Assembly: GCA_030746455.1 (NCBI GenBank)
Contig: JASLMQ010001029.1
Location: 1-7,702, forward strand
Direction: 5' to 3'
Source: Candidatus Latescibacterota bacterium
GTDB lineage: Bacteria; Latescibacterota; UBA2968; GCA-2709665
Length of the DNA: 7,702 nt
Shown here: positions 1 to 6,275 of the stretch, piece after piece
Layout: each line of letters opens with the position of its first letter
How positions within the stretch are numbered: the first letter of the stretch is position 1
Notes under the pieces: generated by a model
What the model was told of the DNA's origin: nothing
Databases searched by the model: none
The model's input: only the letters and a program-made list of their open reading frames with translations
Translations under genes and position numbers: made by a program

Positions 1-180
1 GGCCAGGACCAGGTTGGCGGCCCGGCGGACCTCATCGACGCAGGCGTTTGGATCCGCGCCATAGCCGACCAGATCGCCCAGGCACAGGAGGCGGTCGGCA
101 CCGGCATCGCGGCAGGATGCCAGCACAGCTTGCAGGGCTTCGAGGTTGCCGTGGACATCGGAGAAGACGGCCAGCCGCAT
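1..180 (-). CDS. Metallophosphoesterase (calcineurin-like), N-terminal fragment
   Basis: This is the first 60 codons of a gene that runs off the left edge of the window. The ATG at 178-180 opens MRLAVFSDVHGN, the first metal-binding motif (D-x-H, Asp8 and His10). It is followed by GDLVGYGADP at residues 35-44, the second motif, with Asp36 as metal ligand. Both are hallmarks of the calcineurin-like phosphoesterase superfamily, and the GDLVGYGADP form is common in the small cytosolic YfcE/ApaH-like branch. The remaining motifs (GNH/GH) are outside the window, so substrate and exact subfamily cannot be told. The start lies 9 bases after the nusB stop, with a purine-rich GAAGGG at the end of nusB as the likely ribosome site. 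It therefore looks like the next gene of the same transcript. A role in riboflavin synthesis is not implied. Family assignment is secure; function is unknown. Confidence 0.9.
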   Translation of the reverse strand, partial: MRLAVFSDVHGNLEALQAVLASCRDAGADRLLCLGDLVGYGADPNACVDEVRRAANLVLA

Positions 181-189
181 ATTGGGAGC

Positions 190-617
190 CTACCCTTCGC
201 CAACTCCCTCCAGCATCCCCTCCCGTTTCAGCAGGGCATCCAGGATGCCGTTGACGAAGCCAGGTGACTTCTCCTGGCTGTAGCGCTTGGCCAGCTCGAT
301 GGCCTCGTCGAGCGACACCTTCGCGGGGATGTCATCGAAGCCGAGCATTTCCGAAAGGGCCATGCGCAGGATCAGTCGGTCGATGCGCGAGATCCGGTCC
401 AGGGACCAGTTCTCCGACACGCTGCCGATCATCTGGTCCAGGTCCTCCCGTCGCGCCCACGCCTCTTCACCGAGACGTCGGGCGAACCGGGAGACCTCCG
501 GCGAGAGGTCGAGCCGGAGCGCCATCGTGTGGAGGGTCCGCCGGATGGGATCCCCACTGCTCTCGGTCCAGTACATTGCCTGGAGGACGACCTCGCGTGC
601 CTTACGACGGGAATTCG

Positions 618-621
<4 letters not shown>
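190..621 (-). CDS. nusB: Transcription antitermination factor NusB
   Basis: NusB is a small all-helical RNA-binding protein. With NusE (ribosomal protein S10) it binds boxA RNA and supports antitermination, mainly on rRNA operons. The 143-residue product matches the family length (E. coli has 139). Family signatures are [13 protein letters not shown] at residues 5-17, [19 protein letters not shown] at 71-89 and [18 protein letters not shown] at 98-115. The C-terminal [12 protein letters not shown] at 119-130 is the most conserved part of the family. The ATG overlaps the ribH stop in an ATGA arrangement (4-base overlap), and an AGGA site lies 6 bases upstream inside ribH, so the start is well fixed and translation is probably coupled to ribH. 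A ribH-nusB pair is a very common bacterial arrangement. Nothing is missing or broken. Confidence 0.97.
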
Positions 622-1080
<459 letters not shown>

Positions 1081-1097
<17 letters not shown>

Positions 1098-2364
1098 GTG
1101 TTCCCTCCGGCGATTCGTCGTCCAGCTCGAGGTCTCCCTCGGAGAAGATGTGTCCCATCTTCTCCTGCTTGGTGCGGAGATACTGGACGTTCCAAAGGTT
1201 GGGTTTGATCTTGACGGGGGTCACTCCCACGATCTCGATCCCATAGGCGTCGAGACCCACGCGCTTGCGCGGGTTGTTGGTGATCAGGCGGGCTTTGTGG
1301 ATCCCGAGGTCGTGCAGGATCTGAGCGCCGATGCCGTAGTCGCGTTCGTCCTCCTTGTATCCGAGCTTGAGGTTCGCATCGACGGTGTCGTAGCCCTGCT
1401 CCTGGAGCTTGTAGGCGTGAAGCTTGGCCTTCAGGCCGATTCCGCGCCCCTCCTGACGCATGTAGACCACAGCACCGCGCCCCTCGGTTTCGATCATCTC
1501 CATGGCCTGGTGGAGCTGCTGGGCGCAGTCGCAGCGCATGGACCCCAGCGCATCGCCAGTGAGGCATTCCGAGTGCATCCGAATCAGCACCGGCTCACCC
1601 GATGAGATATCGCCCTTGACCAGTGCCAGGTAGTCTCCCTCGTCCACGTCGCTCTCGTAGAGGTGGAGCGTGAAGTCCCCCCAGCGGGTGGGCAGATGGA
1701 CCACCTCGGTGCAGCGCACGAGCTTTTCGGATCGGTGTCGGTAGGCGATGAGGTCGCGGATGGTGATGATCTTGAGCGAGAACCGCTCCGCTGCCTCCGC
1801 CAGCTGTGGCAGCCTGGCCATGGTGCCATCGGGATTGAGAATCTCGCATAGGATGCCTGCGGGATAGAGCCCCGCCAGCCGGGCAAGGTCCACCGTGGCT
1901 TCGGTGTGCCCGGCACGCCGGAGCACGCCGCCCCGCCTGGCCCGAAGGGGGAAGACGTGGCCCGGGCGTCCGAAGTCGGAGGGTCGAGCGTCCGAATCCA
2001 CGAAACGAGTGACCGTCACCGCACGGTCCTGTGCCGAGATGCCCGTGGTGGTGTCCTTCACCGCGTCGATGCTCACGGTGAAGGGGGTTTCGTGCAGGGC
2101 GGTGTTCCGATCCACCATCATGTCGAGCTCGAGCTCTTGAAGCCGCTCGGGCATCGAAGGGAGGCAGATCAGGCCGCGGCCATGCATAGCCATGAAGTTG
2201 ATGGCCTCGGGCGTCACCTTCTCGGCGGCCATGATATAGTCGCCCTCGTTCTCGCGATCTTCGTCATCGACGACGATGACCATCTTCCCCGACCGAATCT
2301 CGTCCAGTGCCTCCTCGATGGCCGAGATGGGGGGAGGGCCTTCCTGCGATGGGCTCTCTGGCAT
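1081..2364 (-). CDS. ribBA: Bifunctional 3,4-dihydroxy-2-butanone-4-phosphate synthase / GTP cyclohydrolase II
   Basis: This fusion supplies both starting branches of riboflavin synthesis: DHBP from ribulose 5-phosphate (N-terminal RibB half) and the pyrimidine from GTP (C-terminal RibA half). Its 427 residues are slightly more than the usual 400 or so. RibB half, about 12-212: the acidic loop [10 protein letters not shown] at 33-42, [10 protein letters not shown] at 106-115, [10 protein letters not shown] at 133-142 and [15 protein letters not shown] at 152-166 with catalytic His153. RibA half, about 213-410: [17 protein letters not shown] with zinc ligands Cys267, Cys278 and Cys280; RQEGRGIGL at 303-311; the DER triplet 339-341 matching the catalytic Asp/Arg of E. 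coli RibA; and [12 protein letters not shown] at 360-371. Both halves look catalytically complete. The last 17 or so residues form an acidic tail that overlaps the ribH ribosome site. The ATG lies 7 bases after the ribE stop with no good Shine-Dalgarno, suggesting coupled re-initiation. Confidence 0.98.
1103..1108 (-). promoter_or_regulatory. Ribosome binding site of ribH
   Basis: On the minus strand this reads GGAGGG, 5 bases before the ribH ATG. It lies within the final coding part of ribBA. It is the strongest Shine-Dalgarno match of the rib cluster and fixes the ribH start. Confidence 0.8.
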
Positions 2365-2371
2365 GGTTGGG

Positions 2372-2971
2372 CTATCCCGGGTTGGGTGTGGTCATGAGAC
2401 GCTGGATGTACCGGGCCACCGTGTCCACTTCCAGGTTGACGGGATCGCCGGGCCTGCGTTCGGATAGGGTGGTCGATTCGAGTGTGTGGGGAATCACGGC
2501 CACGCCGAATTCCCGTGCGGTTGCGCCGGTCACGGTCAGGCTGATGCCGTCGATGGCGATCGACCCCTTCTCGGCTACGTAGGGGGACAGCTCGGCCGGC
2601 ATACCCACCTGGAACTCGACGCCGTTGGCACCGTCCCTTCGCCTGAGCATCCGGCCGACGCCGTCGACGTGGCCGGCGACCATATGGCCCCCGAGCCGGT
2701 CTCCGAGCTTGAGGGCCCGCTCCAGGTTGACCCGTCGTCCCGGTCGGAGTGCGCCCAGCGTGCTTCGGCGAAGGGTCTCTTCCACGGACTCGACGGTGAA
2801 CCCCTTCGGGTCGAACTCGACGACGGTCTGGCAGGCCCCGTCGATCGTGATACTGTCCCCGATGCGGATGTCGTCGAGTACCCGCTGCGCGTCCACCGTG
2901 GTCCGCTGGTAGCCGGACCGTCGCTGGAGCGTGCGTATCGCGCCGATCTCTTCGATGATTCCCGTGAACAC
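2372..2971 (-). CDS. ribE: Riboflavin synthase, alpha subunit type
   Basis: Riboflavin synthase dismutates two molecules of 6,7-dimethyl-8-ribityllumazine to riboflavin and the pyrimidine that RibH reuses. The 199-residue protein shows the expected duplicated lumazine-binding barrels. Barrel one covers about 1-96 and starts MFTGIIEEIG, with DGACQTV at 44-50 (Cys47). Barrel two covers about 97-190, with GGHMVAGHVDG at 94-104 (His101) and SIAIDGISLTV at 137-147. Translation starts at GTG (2969-2971), not ATG. The choice rests on the family's near-invariant MFTGI start, in which Phe2 takes part in the active site. The gap to ribD is only 6 bases and no convincing Shine-Dalgarno precedes the GTG, so expression probably depends on coupling to ribD. 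The symbol follows the E. coli ribC/ribE convention; some databases use ribE for lumazine synthase. Confidence 0.97.
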   Translation of the reverse strand: MFTGIIEEIGAIRTLQRRSGYQRTTVDAQRVLDDIRIGDSITIDGACQTVVEFDPKGFTVESVEETLRRSTLGALRPGRRVNLERALKLGDRLGGHMVAGHVDGVGRMLRRRDGANGVEFQVGMPAELSPYVAEKGSIAIDGISLTVTGATAREFGVAVIPHTLESTTLSERRPGDPVNLEVDTVARYIQRLMTTPNPG

Positions 2972-2977
2972 GTCGGC

Positions 2978-4081
2978 TCAGGCCTTCGTCGTCGTGCTGG
3001 ACACCGGGGTCCGGACCCTCGCGGTGTAGAACAGGTCGCCACCGATCCTCTCGACATCGACATCGTCGAGGCCCACCGCCTGGGCAACCTGCGCGATCCC
3101 CAGGTCTGCCACGGACGGGATCCCGTCGCCCAGAACCTTGGGGGCGATGAAGACGGCGAGCCGATCGACCAGGCCCTCGCGAAGCGCCGAGGCGGCCACG
3201 GTGCCACCGCCCTCGATGAGGAGGTGGATGAGATCCTCTTGCGCGACCCGGGCGAGTACGTCTTCCAGGCGGGGCCGACCCTCGCACGGAGGAAAGGTCC
3301 AGACCCGGCCTCCCGCGGACTCGATCTCCGCCCGTCTGGGTTCGGGCACGCCGTCTGAGGCGGCCACGATCAGGGGTGTGCCCTCGAAGATCCTGGCCGA
3401 TGCGGAGATCCGCAGGCCGCTGTCCAGTACGATCTTGACGGGATCCGGACCCTCCACGTGTCGCACGGAGAGCTGGGGATCATCTACGACCACCGTGTTG
3501 ATCCCAACCAGGACTGCGTCGGCATCGGCCCTGAGCGCGTGCGCCCGCGTTCGGGACTCCGGAGACGTGATCCACCTCGAGTCTCCGGAGGGCGTGGCGA
3601 TGCGGCCATCGAGCGATTGGGCCAGCTTGAGCGTGACGAAGGGCAGGCCCGTGGACCGATGCTTGATGTAGGCCTCGTTCAGCCTTCGCGCAGCGGATTC
3701 CAGCAGGCCCAGGTCGACGGTGATCCCAGCCTCCCTGAGCTGGGCGACCCCTTGGCCGCCGACCCGCTCGTCCGGGTCGGCCATGGCACAGACCACGCGC
3801 GCAACGCCCTTGTCGATGATGAGCTCCGAGCAGGGGGGCGTGCGACCGGTGTGGCAGCACGGCTCGAGCGTGACATAAAGGGTCACGTCGGGAGTGCCCG
3901 CGCGCACCGACTCAAGCGCGTGGACCTCGGCGTGGGGCTCGCCCGGACGCCTGTGATAGCCCTGCCCGAGGATGCGGTCGTTCTGCACCGCCACGGCGCC
4001 GACCATCGGATTGGGTCGGGCCGTGCGACGGCCTCGTTCGGCCAGATCAAGCGCCAGCCGCATGTAGTCGGCGTCCGTCAT
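2978..4081 (-). CDS. ribD: Bifunctional diaminohydroxyphosphoribosylaminopyrimidine deaminase / 5-amino-6-(5-phosphoribosylamino)uracil reductase
   Basis: RibD performs the second and third steps of the GTP branch: hydrolytic deamination of the pyrimidine ring, then NADPH-dependent reduction of the ribose side chain. The 367 residues equal the E. coli length. Deaminase domain, about 1-145: ARPNPMVGAV at 21-30, zinc/proton-shuttle HAE at 50-52 (His50, Glu52), and TLEPCCHTGRTPPC at 71-84 with zinc ligands Cys75 and Cys84. Reductase domain, about 147-360: LKLAQSLDGRIA at 151-162, SRWITSPESR at 168-177, ADAVLVGINTVVVDDPQL at 187-204, and LLIEGGGTVAASAL at 287-300 for the nucleotide-binding loop. 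The family usually has DPNP-V-G-G after the deaminase core; here it is DPDERVGGQG at 102-111, a mild variation. The start is the ATG at 4079-4081. A GAGGG lies only 2 bases before it, which is close, but the MTDADYMRLAL N-terminus fits the family exactly. Confidence 0.98.
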   Translation of the reverse strand: MTDADYMRLALDLAERGRRTARPNPMVGAVAVQNDRILGQGYHRRPGEPHAEVHALESVRAGTPDVTLYVTLEPCCHTGRTPPCSELIIDKGVARVVCAMADPDERVGGQGVAQLREAGITVDLGLLESAARRLNEAYIKHRSTGLPFVTLKLAQSLDGRIATPSGDSRWITSPESRTRAHALRADADAVLVGINTVVVDDPQLSVRHVEGPDPVKIVLDSGLRISASARIFEGTPLIVAASDGVPEPRRAEIESAGGRVWTFPPCEGRPRLEDVLARVAQEDLIHLLIEGGGTVAASALREGLVDRLAVFIAPKVLGDGIPSVADLGIAQVAQAVGLDDVDVERIGGDLFYTARVRTPVSSTTTKA

Positions 4082-4132
4082 GTCCCTCGGGTCGCCCGAT
4101 GTGGACCCCGGTTGTGATCCGAGATCGGGTGC
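4082..4132 (-). other. 51-base gap between the propeller gene and ribD
   Basis: This is the largest non-coding gap in the window. It has no recognisable -35/-10 promoter pair, no FMN riboswitch core and no terminator-like hairpin with a T-run. On the plus strand, short complementary arms are present: cccgat 4095-4100 with atcggg 4124-4129, and ctcgg 4086-4090 with ccgag 4119-4123. The second pair would cover the ribD ribosome site in the transcript. Arms this short are expected by chance in such GC-rich DNA. Confidence 0.4.
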
Positions 4133-6241
4133 CTACTCGATCTGGAAGGCCGTCGTCCCGACTCCGGTGTTGCCCAGCATGTCGGTGGCCCGCACCACCA
4201 GCGTGTATTCCCCGGGATCCAGGGGGCCGAGTTCGAAACCAAGGGCCTCCGATCGCGAGTCGCAGATCCGATCGACGGGGAAGACAATCTTCCAGGGCCC
4301 GGCGTTCAGGGCGTAGTCGATCCTTCGGATGGCGGTGGTCGCATCTTCCACGGATCCTTTGACCTCGGCCGTCCTGCGATCGGTCTGACGGACCGACGCG
4401 ATGCCGACGATCGGGGCGGTATGGTCCAGATCGAACGGCTCGCTGATCCTCTCGGCGGAAAGGGCGCTGGATTCGGGGTTCGCCAGTCGATCCGACGCCA
4501 CGATCCGCACCCGCAGCGTTCCCTCGGGCGCAGACTCGATGTTCCACAGGAACGAAGAGGTCGTTAGCTCTTCCTCGAGTAGCTTCCAGGACCGCTCCCC
4601 CGAGACGCGATAGTAGAGGGTGTAGACCAGCGCGTCACCATTCACGTCGGCGGCCGACCATCCGATCCGCCAGATGCCGCTCCTTGACTCGGGCGCATTG
4701 CGACGTCCGGGGCCCCCGTTTTTCCCCGAGCCTGTGGGCGGCCCTCCTCCGCCGGGACCGTTCTGACCCTCCATGGGTCCCACATCGAGGGACACGATCT
4801 GTGGTCGCACGTTTTCCTGGAGGCCCGACAGGGTCACTTCGCGCAGCCTGGGCGTCCTCCGGCTGTCCGGCGTGGAAAGCGTTGCACGGTACTGGAGGAA
4901 CCGCGCCTGGGGGCTGCCGATCGGGCCGGGGGACTCGAGGAGGCCCGACCAGGGGCTCCAGGTCTCGTCGGGCTTCTCGCTGTTCCCGGATCGGGTCTGG
5001 AAGCGTATGGCGGTGCCTCCAGGGGTATCGCCCTTCCAGTCCAGCCCGCCCCAGTTGGAGACCAGCGAGAAGTCGTGCGCCTGGGAGGTCAGAGCGCCCT
5101 TGCTCCCGTGGGCCGTACCGAGGCGGTAGATCTTGCCGGCGCCCCCCGTTCCGATCCACAGGTCTCCACCGGCATCGGGGACCACGGCCCAGGGCTGGAC
5201 GTCTTCCATTCGGGTGAGAAGCGTGAAGGACCCGTCGTCGCGGAGTCGATACACGGCGCCCCTGTCTCCCGTGACGGCGGTGATCCGCCCGCCGGGATCC
5301 GTGTGGAGCGCCAGCAGCATCGGCTCGGACACCTCCCAGATCGCGAATGCCGCGCCCGATGGACGGATCGCATAGAGCGTTGACCTCGCCCCGTTCGGTT
5401 TAGGCCGGCTCTGCTCTGGGTTCGGCGACGGGCCGGGCTGACGCCTCTCGAGCCTGGACTTGCCCGTCATCGCGCCTGCGTAGACGGTGCCATCCGGCCC
5501 CAGCGCAAGGGCGTGGACCTCTCCCTGGGGGGCGTCGTACAGGACGGCCGCCTTTCCCTTGGAATCGATTCTGTAGACCAGGCCGCTCTGGTCGGTGCCG
5601 GCATAGAGGGTCCCATCGGAGCCGCGCACGAGCGAGACGACGTTGTGGTCCGGGTTCTTGTGAATCTCACGGACCTCACCCTTTGGTGAGATGCGCAGGA
5701 TCCGGCCGTGCGTGCCACCGGTGGCTGCGTGGAGCGCGCCTCCCGGTCCGGGCACGATGGCCCAGACGTGTTCGTCGCCGGTCTTGCAGAAGGGCTCGAC
5801 CTTCCCGACCGACGGGGCCTGGCCCCGCTTGAAGCGATAGATCACGCCTCCCGGAGACGCGCCGGCGAACAGGTCTCCACCGTTTCCGACGGCGAGACTG
5901 AAGACGGCCACCTCGGGGGAGTCGAACAGCAGGCTGGGCTCACCCCGGCCGTCCCAGGAGAAGATCTTCCCGTCGCTGCCCGTGCCGATGTAGAGCCGAC
6001 CGCCACGGCCCCGTGCGAGAGACCAGACGTAGGGCTCGCCCGTGTCGGCGACCTCCTCGAGATCGGGCGCGAGTATCACGACGTCGTCGCGCGTGAGAGA
6101 GACCCCGTCGGGCTCCCCCTCGGAGAAGGCGGCCTGGTGGTCGTCACGCCAGATCACGGGCTCCACCGCGGCAACGGTCGAGGCCAGTAGAACCTGCGCG
6201 ACGAGGAACACACAGCCCCAGAGAGACCCCAGGCAACGCAC
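4133..6241 (-). CDS. Predicted exported beta-propeller protein with C-terminal Fn3/Ig-like domains
   Basis: No named family is recognised; the function is unknown. The proposed 702-residue product starts at GTG 6239-6241, giving a signal peptide with MRC at its start, the hydrophobic stretch VFLVAQVLLAS, and a probable cut after STVAA (residue 25). Residues about 71-376 hold seven repeats of the form V-x-x-L-x-x-G-x-G-G-x-LYAGT-x-x-G-x-IYR, for example SDGTLYAGTDQSGLVYRID at 208-226. That suggests a seven-bladed propeller. Residues about 391-486, with LDWKGDTPGGTAIRFQTRSG, look like a beta-sandwich of the galactose-binding kind (inference). Residues 487-523 are a Gly/Pro-rich linker. Residues 524-606 (WSAADVNGDALVYTLYYRV) and 607-702 look like Fn3/Ig-like domains. 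No transmembrane or sorting signal is seen at the C-terminus. The GTG follows the S55 gene by 34 bases without a clear Shine-Dalgarno, so the start is the weakest part of this call; GTG 6209-6211 is the alternative. Binding or adhesion at the cell surface is a guess. Confidence 0.85.
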   Translation of the reverse strand: MRCLGSLWGCVFLVAQVLLASTVAAVEPVIWRDDHQAAFSEGEPDGVSLTRDDVVILAPDLEEVADTGEPYVWSLARGRGGRLYIGTGSDGKIFSWDGRGEPSLLFDSPEVAVFSLAVGNGGDLFAGASPGGVIYRFKRGQAPSVGKVEPFCKTGDEHVWAIVPGPGGALHAATGGTHGRILRISPKGEVREIHKNPDHNVVSLVRGSDGTLYAGTDQSGLVYRIDSKGKAAVLYDAPQGEVHALALGPDGTVYAGAMTGKSRLERRQPGPSPNPEQSRPKPNGARSTLYAIRPSGAAFAIWEVSEPMLLALHTDPGGRITAVTGDRGAVYRLRDDGSFTLLTRMEDVQPWAVVPDAGGDLWIGTGGAGKIYRLGTAHGSKGALTSQAHDFSLVSNWGGLDWKGDTPGGTAIRFQTRSGNSEKPDETWSPWSGLLESPGPIGSPQARFLQYRATLSTPDSRRTPRLREVTLSGLQENVRPQIVSLDVGPMEGQNGPGGGGPPTGSGKNGGPGRRNAPESRSGIWRIGWSAADVNGDALVYTLYYRVSGERSWKLLEEELTTSSFLWNIESAPEGTLRVRIVASDRLANPESSALSAERISEPFDLDHTAPIVGIASVRQTDRRTAEVKGSVEDATTAIRRIDYALNAGPWKIVFPVDRICDSRSEALGFELGPLDPGEYTLVVRATDMLGNTGVGTTAFQIE
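4673..4783 (-). other. Gly/Pro-rich interdomain linker coding region
   Basis: This codes residues about 487-523 of the propeller protein, including GPGGGGPPTGSGKNGG. It separates the propeller/beta-sandwich half from the two C-terminal Fn3/Ig-like domains and is likely flexible. Confidence 0.65.
5384..5461 (-). other. Low-complexity insert in the fifth propeller repeat
   Basis: This codes residues about 261-286 of the propeller protein, rich in Pro, Arg, Ser, Asn and Gln, between VYAGAMTG and STLYAIRPSG. It splits an otherwise regular repeat and is probably a disordered surface loop. The reading frame stays open through it. Confidence 0.6.
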
Positions 6242-6275
6242 CTGGAGACAGAATGGGACGCGTGAGGTGCGAGTC

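Noticed and set aside
2831..2833. Cys47 of RibE sits in GACQTV rather than the GVCLTV or GCCLTV I know best
   Set aside because: The cysteine and surrounding barrel motif are kept, and Gln after Cys seems to be a tolerated family variation, so I do not regard it as unusual.
2967..2981. GAGCCGACG word at the ribD/ribE junction, resembling part of the FMN riboswitch core
   Set aside because: Only this short word matches. It overlaps the ribD stop and the ribE start, and the other conserved segments of the riboswitch, such as AGTCCGGATG, are absent around it.
2214..3287. Minus-strand open frame of 357 codons in another frame across ribBA, ribE and ribD
   Set aside because: It crosses three real genes and encodes an Arg/Gly-rich product typical of a frame-shifted reading of GC-rich genes.
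2486..3358. Plus-strand open frame of 290 codons opposite ribE and ribD
   Set aside because: It mirrors the codon pattern of the rib genes and has no recognisable motif or ribosome site.
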